Shown piece after piece: positions 1 to 6,471 of a stretch of DNA of 7,574 bases (the stretch's first letter is position 1; the number at the start of each line of letters is the position of its first letter). A program made the translations under genes and the position numbers. Source of the DNA: CADAWZ01 sp045114665 (GTDB lineage Bacteria > Vulcanimicrobiota > CADAWZ01); assembly GCA_045114665.1 (NCBI GenBank), contig JBGUKW010000214.1:1-7574 (forward strand), written 5' to 3'. The notes beneath the pieces were generated by a model that saw only the letters and a list, made by a program, of their open reading frames with translations, was not told the origin of the DNA and made no database searches.

Positions 1-261
1 TTTTGTATTTTAGAACAAAAATTGAATGATAATTTATTCACAGGCATAAAAACATTATACATAGATGATCTTTGTATTGATGAAAACATTCGTGGGAAAC
101 ATATAGGAACGGATTTATATAATTTTGTTTTGAATTATGCAAAATCTATAGGCTGTTACAATATTACATTAAATGTTTGGAGTTGTAATAAGTCAGCCTT
201 AGGATTTTATGAACATTTAGGACTTATACCACAAAAAATTTATATGGAAAAGATTTTATAA
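1..261 (+). CDS. GNAT-family N-acetyltransferase, C-terminal part (5' end outside window)
   Basis: The frame is open from base 1 to the TAA at 259-261, so this is the last 86 codons of a gene that begins before the window. The visible part matches the core of the GNAT fold. A beta strand (LYIDDLCID) is followed by the acetyl-CoA pyrophosphate loop R-G-K-H-I-G at residues 31-36 of the fragment, which fits the R/Q-x-x-G-x-G/A motif. An amphipathic helix follows, then a strand (NITLNVW) and the typical C-terminal N-x-S-A-L-G-F-Y-E-H-L-G-L segment. These enzymes transfer acetyl from acetyl-CoA to an amine; nothing here identifies the substrate. A TTG at 22 could start an internal frame, but the homologous fold clearly begins upstream, so I treat the gene as truncated by the window edge. 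The next gene starts 37 bases downstream, so the two may share a transcript. Confidence 0.88.
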   Translation, partial: FCILEQKLNDNLFTGIKTLYIDDLCIDENIRGKHIGTDLYNFVLNYAKSIGCYNITLNVWSCNKSALGFYEHLGLIPQKIYMEKIL

Positions 262-298
262 TTTTGCGGTAAAAATAGAAAAATTGGAGATGATTTTT

Positions 299-568
299 GT
301 GAGTTTTTTTGAAGCAGGAATGTTAATTTGTTTTGGGCTCAGTTGGCCAACTTCTTTATATAAGACATTTAAAAGTAAATCTGTTGCTGGAAAAAGCGTA
401 ATTTTTTCTTTTCTCGTTTTGCTTGGCTATCTTTGTGGAATTTTTCACAAAGTTTTTTATTCATTGGACTTTGTAATTTGGCTGTATATCATAAATGCCT
501 TGTTTTTAGTAATAGATATAATTTTGTATTTCAAATATAGAAATAACAATATACTTGCAAAAAGTTAA
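299..568 (+). CDS. Small three-helix membrane protein, SemiSWEET/PQ-loop-like, function unknown
   Basis: This encodes about 89 residues with three hydrophobic stretches (roughly 5-20, 34-52 and 60-82) and a short polar tail. After helix 1 comes W-P-T-S-L-Y-K then K-S-K-S-V-A-G-K-S, which resembles the cytoplasmic loop of PQ-loop/SemiSWEET half-transporters (PQ...K-x-K-S-x-x-G), with WP in place of PQ. I recall it as a recurrent family of uncharacterised proteins in low-GC Firmicutes. A sugar or small-solute transport role is only an inference. Start choice: GGAG at 286-289 lies 9 bases before GTG 299, which gives MSFFEAGML, the N-terminus I expect for the family. ATG 290 sits one base after that GGAG and TTG 284 overlaps it, so both are poorer. 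It probably ends the transcript that includes the upstream acetyltransferase. Confidence 0.72.
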   Translation: MSFFEAGMLICFGLSWPTSLYKTFKSKSVAGKSVIFSFLVLLGYLCGIFHKVFYSLDFVIWLYIINALFLVIDIILYFKYRNNNILAKS

Positions 569-583
569 TAATTTGATCCAATA

Positions 584-606
584 AAAAAGGAAGGATTTCA
601 CTTTTT
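584..606 (+). terminator. Probable intrinsic terminator after the small membrane protein gene
   Basis: The stem pairs AAAAAG-GAA (584-592) with TTC-CTTTTT (597-599 and 601-606), with loop GGAT and one bulged A at 600. The 3' arm itself supplies the T-run. It is AT-rich with few G-C pairs, so it is modest. It lies 15 bases after the stop of the upstream gene and before the nitroreductase ribosome binding site. Confidence 0.42.
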
Positions 607-654
607 GTAAAATAACATAATTATTGATATTCCAAAGATAAAGGAGTTTTGATT

Positions 655-1167
655 ATGGATTTTTTGAAACTTGCTAAAGAAAGATTTTCTTGCAGAAAAT
701 TATCTGCTAAACCTGTTGAAAAGGAAAAAATAGACAAAATTATTGAAACAGCTATTTCTGCTCCAACAGGAATGAATAGACAGCCTTTTAAAATTTGGGT
801 TGTAAATTCAGAAGAGGGGAAAGCTAATTTGGCAAAAGTAACTCCATTCACATTTGGTGCTAATGTTTTCTTTGTCGTTGGTTATAAGACTTCTGATTGT
901 TATGTAAGACCTTTTGATGGTCGCAATTTTGCAGATATTGATACATCTATTGTTGCAACACATATAATGCTTGAAGTACAGGACTTAGGACTTGGAACAA
1001 CATGGGTTGGTCATTTTGATGCACCTGCTTTAAAGAGAATATATAATGAAATGGAAGATTATGAGCTTATAGCTATTTTCCCAGTTGGCTATCCTGCTGA
1101 AGATGTAAAGCCTGCAGGTAAGCATTTTGAAAGAAAATCTGCAGAAGAACTTGTCAAATATTTATAA
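655..1167 (+). CDS. Nitroreductase-family FMN-dependent oxidoreductase
   Basis: This is a 170-residue flavoprotein of the nitroreductase superfamily. These use NAD(P)H through bound FMN to reduce nitro compounds, quinones or flavins in the cytoplasm. Visible family marks are the N-terminal FMN phosphate-binding R-F-S-C-R (residues 10-14), the S-A-P-T-G-M-N-R-Q-P-F segment that holds the isoalloxazine ring, a central D-x-x-x-x-x-x-H-x-M-L helix, the G-L-G-T-T-W-V-G turn, and the C-terminal P-V-G-Y-P strand before a K-P-A-G-K-H tail. The length is typical of the short subgroup. AAGGAG at 641-646 lies 8 bases before ATG 655, so I prefer it over TTG 649. A weak TTG-type -35 (605-610) upstream overlaps the preceding terminator. 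The physiological substrate cannot be read from sequence. The threonine aldolase gene follows after 40 bases with its own strong ribosome binding site. Confidence 0.9.
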   Translation: MDFLKLAKERFSCRKLSAKPVEKEKIDKIIETAISAPTGMNRQPFKIWVVNSEEGKANLAKVTPFTFGANVFFVVGYKTSDCYVRPFDGRNFADIDTSIVATHIMLEVQDLGLGTTWVGHFDAPALKRIYNEMEDYELIAIFPVGYPAEDVKPAGKHFERKSAEELVKYL

Positions 1168-1207
1168 TATTTATAAAATATAGATGATGATATATTTGGA
1201 GGAGGAT

Positions 1208-2236
1208 ATGATTTCTTTTGAAAGTGATTATATAGAAGGTGCTCACGAAAAGATTTTAAAGCGACTTCTTGAGACCAATTTTGAGCAGTTGCCAGGGTAT
1301 GGAGAAGATATTTATACAAAAAGGGCAAAAGAAAAAATAAAAGAGATCATTTCCTGTCCAAATGCCGATGTATATTTTTTGGTTGGTGGAACTCAGACAA
1401 ATGCAGTTGTTATTTCATCTCTTTTAGGTATGAATCAGGGAGTTTGTTCGGCTTCTACTGGTCATATAAATGTTCACGAAGCAGGAGCTATTGAGCATAC
1501 AGGTCATAAGGTTTTATCACTTCCTGAACATTTTGGAAAGATCGATCCAAAAGAACTTGATAATTTTTTGATTGATTATTTTGATGACGGAAATAGGGAA
1601 CATATGGTTTATCCAGGTATGGTATATATTTCCTATCCGACAGAATTTGGCACTTTATACTCTTTTGAAGAACTTAAACATATTTCTAATACTTGCAAAA
1701 AATATAGTATTCCACTATATATTGATGGAGCAAGAATTGGTTGTGGTATTGTCGCAGGTAATATTTCAATTTCACAGATTGCTGAATTATGTGATGTTTT
1801 TTATATTGGTGCTACAAAAATGGGAGCATTTTGTGGAGAAGCTGTTATTTTTACAAAAAATAATACCCCTAAACATTTCAAAAGCATAATAAAACAGCAA
1901 GGGGCATTATTGGCAAAAGGAAGGCTTCTTGGTATTCAATTTGACGCACTTTTTGAAGATAATCTTTTTTTTGAATTGAGTAAGAATGCTGTTTCTGTTG
2001 CAGATGATATGAAGAAAATTTTTCGAGATCTTAATTATCGTTTTTATGTTGATTCTCCAACAAACCAAATTTTTATAATAATGAACAACAGAGAAATTGA
2101 AAAATTGAAAAAGTTTGTAAAATTCGATTTTTGGCAAAAATTCGATAGTGAAAATACTGTTGTTCGATTTGCTTCAAGTTGGGCAACTCCTAAAGAAAAT
2201 GTCTATAAATTGAAAGAGATTTTAGAGAGATTATGA
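1208..2236 (+). CDS. ltaE: Low-specificity L-threonine aldolase (PLP-dependent)
   Basis: This is a 342-residue fold-type I PLP enzyme of the threonine aldolase/beta-eliminating lyase family, which cleaves L-threonine or allo-threonine to glycine and acetaldehyde in the cytoplasm. The G-G-T-Q-T-N-A phosphate-binding turn is at 60-66. His90 in S-T-G-H-I-N-V-H-E fits the residue that stacks on the PLP ring. Asp173 in Y-I-D-G-A-R-I-G contacts the pyridine nitrogen. Lys204 in I-G-A-T-K-M-G is the expected Schiff-base lysine. The length fits the family. GGAGG at 1198-1202 lies 5 bases before ATG 1208, and homology begins with the following S-F-x-S-D-Y. ATG 1184 would put the ribosome binding site inside the gene and is rejected. 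The stop TGA overlaps the ATG of the next gene. It may be co-transcribed with the nitroreductase, but no functional link is evident. Exact substrate preference is not determinable here. Confidence 0.9.
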   Translation: MISFESDYIEGAHEKILKRLLETNFEQLPGYGEDIYTKRAKEKIKEIISCPNADVYFLVGGTQTNAVVISSLLGMNQGVCSASTGHINVHEAGAIEHTGHKVLSLPEHFGKIDPKELDNFLIDYFDDGNREHMVYPGMVYISYPTEFGTLYSFEELKHISNTCKKYSIPLYIDGARIGCGIVAGNISISQIAELCDVFYIGATKMGAFCGEAVIFTKNNTPKHFKSIIKQQGALLAKGRLLGIQFDALFEDNLFFELSKNAVSVADDMKKIFRDLNYRFYVDSPTNQIFIIMNNREIEKLKKFVKFDFWQKFDSENTVVRFASSWATPKENVYKLKEILERL

Positions 2237-2520
2237 TGTATATTATTCATTCTATCATTGTGGCTCTTATCTGTGGAGCTATTGGAGCTAAACTTGCAGG
2301 GGCAGGTAGGGCAGGCTGTCTTGGATTTATAGTGCTTGGACTTATTGGAAGTTTTGTAGGACCATTTGTGGCAAATGCTTTTCATTTTCCTGCTACTGCT
2401 ACTTTGCCGTTTTTTGATAATGTTATTGTTATAAATGCACTTGTTATGAGGCTTATTTGGAATGTAATGGGATCAATTATTTTTATTGTGATCTTAAATT
2501 TCCTTGGATTGCGTAAATAA
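2233..2520 (+). CDS. GlsB/YeaQ/YmgE-like small membrane protein
   Basis: This is a 95-residue hydrophobic protein with three predicted membrane helices (about 3-20, 28-48 and 70-92). The glycine-rich first half has the pattern I-C-G-A-I-G-A-K-L-A-G then G-C-L-G-F-I-V-L-G-L-I-G-S-F-V-G, the small-residue helix packing of the 'transglycosylase-associated' GlsB/YeaQ/YmgE family. Those proteins are linked to envelope stress and their molecular role is poorly known. The loop between helices 2 and 3 is longer than in YeaQ, so assignment is by resemblance rather than clear orthology. The start ATG (2233) shares ATGA with the threonine aldolase stop, and a second ATG at 2236 is equally possible. The upstream purines (AGAGAG) are a weak ribosome binding site, so translation is probably coupled to the aldolase gene. 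Confidence 0.62.
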   Translation: MMYIIHSIIVALICGAIGAKLAGAGRAGCLGFIVLGLIGSFVGPFVANAFHFPATATLPFFDNVIVINALVMRLIWNVMGSIIFIVILNFLGLRK

Positions 2521-2540
2521 ATATATTGTTTCAAATATAT

Positions 2541-2584
2541 AAAAAATCCAACAGATTACATTTAAATAATCTGCTGGATTTTTT
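2541..2584. terminator. Bidirectional intrinsic terminator between convergent genes
   Basis: An 18-base arm at 2541-2558 pairs with 2567-2584 (one A/C mismatch at 2551/2574) around an 8-base loop. The core is ATCCAACAGATTA against TAATCTGCTGGAT. The arm ends are A6 and T-rich, so a T-run follows the stem in both directions. It sits between the plus-strand GlsB-like gene (stop 2520) and the minus-strand PEGA gene (stop 2599) and should end both transcripts. Confidence 0.9.
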
Positions 2585-2598
2585 TTCATTAATATTCA

Positions 2599-4155
2599 CT
2601 ATCTTGGACTCCAAGATGCACTATAAGCCCCTCCTTTATAAATCGTAAAAGCCCCTCTTGAAGTTATTCCGTCATCAGCATTTCCTACTGAATAAATTAT
2701 TTCTCTATATCCAGAATAGTCATTTTTTACTACTTCAAGTGATATTATTTCACCTTCACCCAAACAACCTATCCTAGGATTTCTAAGTGGTATTCTGTCA
2801 AAAAAATTTCCATCGTGTTTTTTAATCAAAAAGGCATATACTTTACAACCTTTTTCTCCTTGTTCTGACAAGTTTTTAAATCCGAGTATTTTTTCTGATT
2901 CTCCATCTAAATCAACATCACTTGAAAATTCATTAGTTTTTTCCCAAGTTGCAGGAGGGAAAAAATATTCTAATCTAAATTGTGAAAAATCTGTAAATGG
3001 TTCAGAAGAAAAATTTTGATAATCCATTGGGGCTGAATCGGCTATTACAGGAGGAGGTGGAGGAGGTAATTTTAAAGAAACTCTTCTAAATTCCCCTTCT
3101 TTTAATACATAACCTTGAAGCATTTCAACTCCGTCTGCAGATATTATCTTGGCAACAAATTTTTCATTTGGCATACAGGATACTTTTATTGGAAGAGGAG
3201 CAAGCTGTCCATCTTCTTTATATAAATATGCTGGTCTATCTGCAGAAATTTCGATATGTCCAAATAGCCTTAATTTTGGATTTAAAGTTGTAACAATTCC
3301 TTTTTTAGTATCTACTTCTTCTCTATATGTTACATATCTGTCAGAAATCAATGTTATTTTATGTGCTCCTTCTGAAGTCAAAAGAACAGGAAGTGGAGTT
3401 TTCCCAATAAATTGACCATCTGAATATACTTTTATTCCTTCTGGAATATTAAATTCAATGCCAGCTTTTTCTGTATCTTGTAAAATATTTATATTTGTTG
3501 TATCTTTCCATTTTACTTCAACTTGTTGTTCAACAGAATTTCCATTTGGATATACAAATTTTATATTTCTTGTTCCAGTAGGAACTTCTTCAATTTCTAT
3601 TGGTGTCTGTTTTTCATATTTAATTCCGTCAATATATATATCTGCAAATGGGGGAGTTGTTTTTAAATTTAATTTTCCTTGTTTTTCGAGAATTGTATTT
3701 GACACTGTTTCTGTATCTTTTTTTACTTTTACCCCATATATTTCATTTGTATTTTTACAGCCTTCCATGATTATGGAATATTTACATATTTTACCTGCAG
3801 GTAAATCTGTTACTATTAGTGGAGAGATTCCTGTTGGAAATGTTCCGTCAAGTGATATAATTTGAGCACCTTCTGGCTCAGTTGTTATCTTTATTGAGCC
3901 AGTTCCAGTTTCTACTACTTCTTGTTTTGTATTTAAAAAAACAAAATAGAATATACTTGTTAAAATAATCAACAAAATTAAGATTATTGGCAAAGTTTTT
4001 AATATTGTCTTTTTTGTTTCTTCGTTTTCTTCTAGTTTTTCATTTTTTCTGCGTTCTAATTCTTGTCTTCGCCTACATTCTTGACAATAAGGGCGTTTAT
4101 CGTGTAATTCTTTTCCACAAGAAAGACATTTTCCTGTTGTGTTTTTTTCCTGCAT
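2599..4155 (-). CDS. Zinc-ribbon, single-pass membrane protein with PEGA repeats
   Basis: This encodes 518 residues. In order: a cytoplasmic zinc ribbon with C10-x2-C13 and C24-x2-C27; a highly charged Arg/Glu/Lys helix (28-50); one membrane helix (51-74); then an exported region with three PEGA-type beta repeats at about 86-156, 160-225 and 231-295. The first carries the literal P-E-G-A at 94-97, and the second and third the typical Y-I-D-G / Y-S-D-G then T-P turns. A further beta-rich domain leads to a six-proline run (364-369) and a C-terminal domain (about 380-518). That domain holds D-V-D-L-D-G-E-S-E at 413-421, a DxDxDG calcium-loop-like motif seen in FG-GAP or dockerin-like contexts. 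PEGA domains occur on bacterial surfaces and probably mediate wall or protein binding. I infer an envelope-anchoring or sensing role, but no enzyme motif is visible. It has its own upstream region, divergent from the K+ channel. Translation probably starts at ATG 4155, after the purine run GAGAAAAGAGAAAAA. Confidence 0.8.
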   Translation of the reverse strand: MQEKNTTGKCLSCGKELHDKRPYCQECRRRQELERRKNEKLEENEETKKTILKTLPIILILLIILTSIFYFVFLNTKQEVVETGTGSIKITTEPEGAQIISLDGTFPTGISPLIVTDLPAGKICKYSIIMEGCKNTNEIYGVKVKKDTETVSNTILEKQGKLNLKTTPPFADIYIDGIKYEKQTPIEIEEVPTGTRNIKFVYPNGNSVEQQVEVKWKDTTNINILQDTEKAGIEFNIPEGIKVYSDGQFIGKTPLPVLLTSEGAHKITLISDRYVTYREEVDTKKGIVTTLNPKLRLFGHIEISADRPAYLYKEDGQLAPLPIKVSCMPNEKFVAKIISADGVEMLQGYVLKEGEFRRVSLKLPPPPPPVIADSAPMDYQNFSSEPFTDFSQFRLEYFFPPATWEKTNEFSSDVDLDGESEKILGFKNLSEQGEKGCKVYAFLIKKHDGNFFDRIPLRNPRIGCLGEGEIISLEVVKNDYSGYREIIYSVGNADDGITSRGAFTIYKGGAYSASWSPR

Positions 4156-4183
4156 TTTTTTCTCTTTTCTCTAAAATAAATAC

Positions 4184-4212
4184 TTGCATTATCAATATGC
4201 TTATAATATAAT
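4184..4212 (+). promoter_or_regulatory. Candidate sigma-70/SigA promoter for the K+ channel gene
   Basis: TTGCAT (4184-4189) and TATAAT (4207-4212) are separated by exactly 17 bases, close to consensus for a housekeeping promoter. Transcription would start near 4219, giving a leader of roughly 54 bases before the channel ATG at 4273. Several overlapping TATAAT-like strings are present, so the exact -10 is uncertain. Confidence 0.55.
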
Positions 4213-4233
4213 ATATAAATAATAAAAAATCAA
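4205..4233 (-). promoter_or_regulatory. Candidate minus-strand promoter for the PEGA protein gene
   Basis: On the minus strand, TTGATT (4233-4228) is followed after 17 bases by TATATT (4210-4205). Transcription would begin near 4198, about 43 bases upstream of the ATG at 4155. This -10 overlaps the -10 of the divergent candidate promoter on the plus strand. The region is so AT-rich that chance matches are common, hence the low confidence. Confidence 0.32.
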
Positions 4234-4272
4234 GTCTAAAGATAAAGTAAAGATTTTTGAAGATAAATTGTT

Positions 4273-5013
4273 ATGAGAAAAAGATTATATGAAATAATAG
4301 AAGTTGCTGATGAAACAGATAAATTAAGTTATTTTTATGATGTATTTATGTTGATTGCGATAATGGTTAGTATAATACCTCTTGCATTTAAACAACATAC
4401 ATTTAAATTATTTATATATACAGATATTATTACAACAATTATTTTTATAATTGATTATATTTTGAGATTTATAACAGCAGATTATAAATTAAATGACAAA
4501 TCTATTATATCATTTATAAAATATCCATTTACTATATGGGCTATTATAGATTTAATTTCAATATTGCCAGGAATTACGGTATTAAATAGTGGATTTAAAT
4601 TATTTAGGTTATTGAGGATATTTAGGATACTCAGTGTTTTTAAAGTGTTTAAAGCTTTGAGATATTCTAAAAGTATTAGTATAATTTCAAAAGTAGTTAA
4701 GAGATCAAAAGATGCTTTGGTTGTTGTTTTTAGTTTTGCAATGTTTTATATTTTAATTTCTGCACTTATTATTTTTAATATAGAACCAGAATCTTTTAAT
4801 TCATTTTTTGATGCTCTTTATTGGGCTACTGTCTTGTTAACTACGATTGGTTATGGAGATATATTACCTGTAACAATAGTGGGAAAACTTATTACAATGA
4901 TTTCTTCTATATTTGGAATTGCAATAGTTGCATTGCCTGCAGGAATAATTACATCTGGCTATATTGCTGTGTTAAAAAAACAAAGAATAATAAAAAGAAA
5001 ATTGAGAAGATAA
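4273..5013 (+). CDS. Voltage-gated K+ channel, six-transmembrane (Kv/KvAP type)
   Basis: This is a 246-residue ion-transport protein with the full 6TM layout: S1 about 22-39, S2 48-68, S3 86-99, S4 109-130, S5 148-170, pore loop 178-196, S6 200-232. The selectivity filter is T-T-I-G-Y-G-D (190-196), the potassium signature. S4 carries positive residues every third position (K109, R112, R115, R118, then K124, K127, R130), with Ser at 121 where another charge could sit. That is a plausible voltage sensor. S2 and S3 supply acidic partners (D61 and D93). S6 contains the A-L-P-A-G hinge. It would form a tetrameric K+ channel in the cytoplasmic membrane, influencing membrane potential or K+ flux. 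The basic C-terminus is short and has no nucleotide-binding or RCK domain. The ribosome binding site is weak, but the N-terminus MRKRLYEIIEVA looks like the family start. It is monocistronic between a promoter at 4184 and a palindrome terminator. Confidence 0.92.
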   Translation: MRKRLYEIIEVADETDKLSYFYDVFMLIAIMVSIIPLAFKQHTFKLFIYTDIITTIIFIIDYILRFITADYKLNDKSIISFIKYPFTIWAIIDLISILPGITVLNSGFKLFRLLRIFRILSVFKVFKALRYSKSISIISKVVKRSKDALVVVFSFAMFYILISALIIFNIEPESFNSFFDALYWATVLLTTIGYGDILPVTIVGKLITMISSIFGIAIVALPAGIITSGYIAVLKKQRIIKRKLRR

Positions 5014-5052
5014 AAAAACATAAGGTCAAAAATTTTTGACCTTATGTTTTTT
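5013..5052. terminator. Perfect-palindrome bidirectional terminator
   Basis: Bases 5013-5052 form an uninterrupted 40-base inverted repeat centred between 5032 and 5033 (AAAAAACATAAGGTC then its complement, joined by AAAAA/TTTTT). In RNA the A5/T5 centre forms the stem top and loop, and the outer A6/T6 gives a T-run on either strand. It overlaps the last base of the channel stop codon and lies 12 bases beyond the end of the nuclease gene, so it serves both convergent transcripts. Confidence 0.92.
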
Positions 5053-5064
5053 ATGTCTATAAAA

Positions 5065-6003
5065 TTAATATTCTCTGCTTTTTCTTGATCTATGTGAAGA
5101 ATGTCTTTTTCTATTTTTATTGTGTTTTCTCATAGATGATGAAGGATATTTTGTTGTATTTTTTATATATTTTGATGTTGAGCTGTCTAATTCATTTTCA
5201 CCAGTTGCATAATTAATTTTAACTCCAGGTTGATTATTGTAACAGAAAATGTTAAAACTTACACCTTCGCCATTGTCTTCAACAGATTCAGCCTGCATGT
5301 GAACACCTTTTGCTACAAGGTTATTTCCTTCAAAAATAGGATCGACTTTGTATAAAACATGATTATTAGTTTCTTTTACATAGTCTGAAATGAGATTTTC
5401 AAATGGCAACATTCCATCTACATTTAAATATCTTGTTCCAGTTATTAAATTTTTTTCATTTGCATTTTCTCCAGTTAGTTGAAAACCTATTAAGTGGCAA
5501 CGATTGTAAAGATGGTGACCATCTACAAAATCATATTCGGATGTTTTCCAACCTGTAGGTCTTACTCTGCTGATACTTTCTCTCTTTTCTGTTGGCATTA
5601 AATCTTGACCGACATTTGAAATAGCAACTTGACAGCGTCCAAGTTCATCTAAATCACTGTAATGTTCATAAGACTTATTAGACCTTTCTGAATCTGAAAA
5701 TTGTGGTTTGTTGTTGTTTATTACCACATAAGGTTCCCCATCAAAAGGTGGAATATTTGAAAGAGAGGACGATTTTGTAACTTTTTTATTACTTGTTGTT
5801 GTAGAAGTAGTTGTAGCTGTTGTGTTGCTTTTTCTGTACGAATGTCTTTTTGAAGAAGTTCGTTTATGGGTTTTATTATGTGATGTGCTTGTAGTTTTTT
5901 TTGTAGGTTGGTCTGTAGGTATATCTATTCCTTCAGGAAGGCAACCACATAGAAAAAATATAATTGAAATAAAAAGTATTGCCAATGATTTTACAATTTT
6001 CAC
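5065..6003 (-). CDS. Secreted DNA/RNA non-specific endonuclease lipoprotein (DNA-entry nuclease/EndA-like)
   Basis: This encodes 312 residues. The N-terminus has two lysines, a hydrophobic core and the lipobox L-C-G-C, so Cys21 is the likely lipidated residue and the enzyme is surface-anchored. Residues 30-82 are a Thr/Ser/Lys/Arg-rich low-complexity linker. The nuclease domain spans about 87-260. Its beta-beta-alpha-metal core includes V-D-G-H-H-L-Y-N-R-C-H-L-I-G, with H170 the likely general base (equivalent of DRGH), and E-N-A-N-E-K-N-L-I-T-G-T-R-Y-L-N, with N194 the likely Mg2+ ligand 24 residues later, as in streptococcal Spd/EndA enzymes. The C-terminal 35 residues are very basic and Ser-rich, possibly for nucleic-acid or wall binding. 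Likely roles are DNA scavenging, competence or extracellular DNA degradation. The start is GTG 6003, overlapping the upstream stop as GTGA. AGGAG lies about 10 bases before it. It is the second gene of a two-gene operon. Confidence 0.9.
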   Translation of the reverse strand: MKIVKSLAILFISIIFFLCGCLPEGIDIPTDQPTKKTTSTSHNKTHKRTSSKRHSYRKSNTTATTTSTTTSNKKVTKSSSLSNIPPFDGEPYVVINNNKPQFSDSERSNKSYEHYSDLDELGRCQVAISNVGQDLMPTEKRESISRVRPTGWKTSEYDFVDGHHLYNRCHLIGFQLTGENANEKNLITGTRYLNVDGMLPFENLISDYVKETNNHVLYKVDPIFEGNNLVAKGVHMQAESVEDNGEGVSFNIFCYNNQPGVKINYATGENELDSSTSKYIKNTTKYPSSSMRKHNKNRKRHSSHRSRKSREY

Positions 6004-6413
6004 TTTACATAAATCTCCTCTGTTATTTTTTCGTGTGAATATCCTTCAAAATCGTAACTGTCATTCAATATCCAACCACTTTCTTTTAAATCAATGTCAA
6101 AATAAAAATCGGCTGGATAATTTCTATTCCAATGATATAGTATTATTTTTTCAATATTTTTTTCATATTGCTTGGGAGATATGTTTTCAAAAAAAACAAA
6201 ATCACCTTTTTGTGCATTTTTTGCAAAATCTTCATCTGTGATTATTTTATCTCTGTCTTCTTCATCAAATTGTTTGATTGAATATGAATTCATCAAGAGC
6301 CTTGAATTTACAGAAATTTCTATAATTCGTTTTCTCAATGTCCTGTCTTGGCTTTGCCGTCTATTGTTGAACATCATGCCAAGATTGTCATCTACACATA
6401 TAATGACTATCAT
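6000..6413 (-). CDS. Conserved small protein of unknown function, translationally coupled to the nuclease gene
   Basis: This encodes 137 residues with no signal peptide or membrane helix. I recognise the family by its N-terminus (M-I-V-I-I-C-V-D-D-N, then G-M-M-F-N-N-R-R-Q-S-Q-D-R), a middle M-N-S-Y-S segment, and the C-terminal Y-H-W-N-R-N-Y-P-A-D-x-Y-F-D and G-Y-S-H-E-K-I-T-E-E-I-Y. From memory, similar Clostridia proteins are sometimes labelled 'ribonuclease Z', but the metallo-beta-lactamase H-x-H-x-D-H motif is absent, so that name is unsupported. Function is unknown. Start choice: GGAGG lies 7 bases upstream of ATG 6413, and family homology begins there. An in-frame ATG at 6473 would run into the last CRISPR repeat and adds unrelated residues. 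Its stop overlaps the nuclease GTG by four bases, so the two products are probably made together and may work together. Confidence 0.8.
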   Translation of the reverse strand: MIVIICVDDNLGMMFNNRRQSQDRTLRKRIIEISVNSRLLMNSYSIKQFDEEDRDKIITDEDFAKNAQKGDFVFFENISPKQYEKNIEKIILYHWNRNYPADFYFDIDLKESGWILNDSYDFEGYSHEKITEEIYVK

Positions 6414-6447
6414 TAATTTCCTCCAATATTTATTTTTTATGCTTTTT

Positions 6448-6456
6448 ATTTTAGCA
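6448..6456 (-). promoter_or_regulatory. Candidate extended -10 promoter for the nuclease operon
   Basis: On the minus strand, TG-C-TAAAAT (6456-6448) matches an extended -10 (TGnTAtaAT). No good -35 stands 16-18 bases upstream; that position falls in the end of the CRISPR repeat (TAGATG). Transcription would begin near 6441, about 28 bases before the ATG at 6413. Without this promoter the operon would depend on transcription running out of the CRISPR array. Confidence 0.33.
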
Positions 6457-6471
6457 CAATTAATTACAATC

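Noticed and set aside
1572..1889. Open frame of about 105 codons overlapping the threonine aldolase gene
   Set aside because: Out-of-frame shadow of a conserved enzyme; the product is low-complexity hydrophobic sequence with no family match.
3458..3865. Open plus-strand frame of about 135 codons inside the PEGA gene
   Set aside because: It is antisense to a well-supported coding region, has no ribosome binding site or recognisable domain, and arises from codon bias of the real gene.
5675..5685. TTATTAGACCT in the nuclease gene, also present at the repeat-spacer junction near 6631-6640
   Set aside because: Nine of the eleven bases are simple AT-rich repeat-end sequence, order relative to the other match is reversed, and no longer homology exists.
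5797..5805. TGTTGTAGA in the nuclease gene, identical to nine bases of the CRISPR repeat end
   Set aside because: It falls in the Thr-rich linker coded by ACA/ACT-type triplets, where such strings are expected by chance; no further similarity to the repeat on either side.
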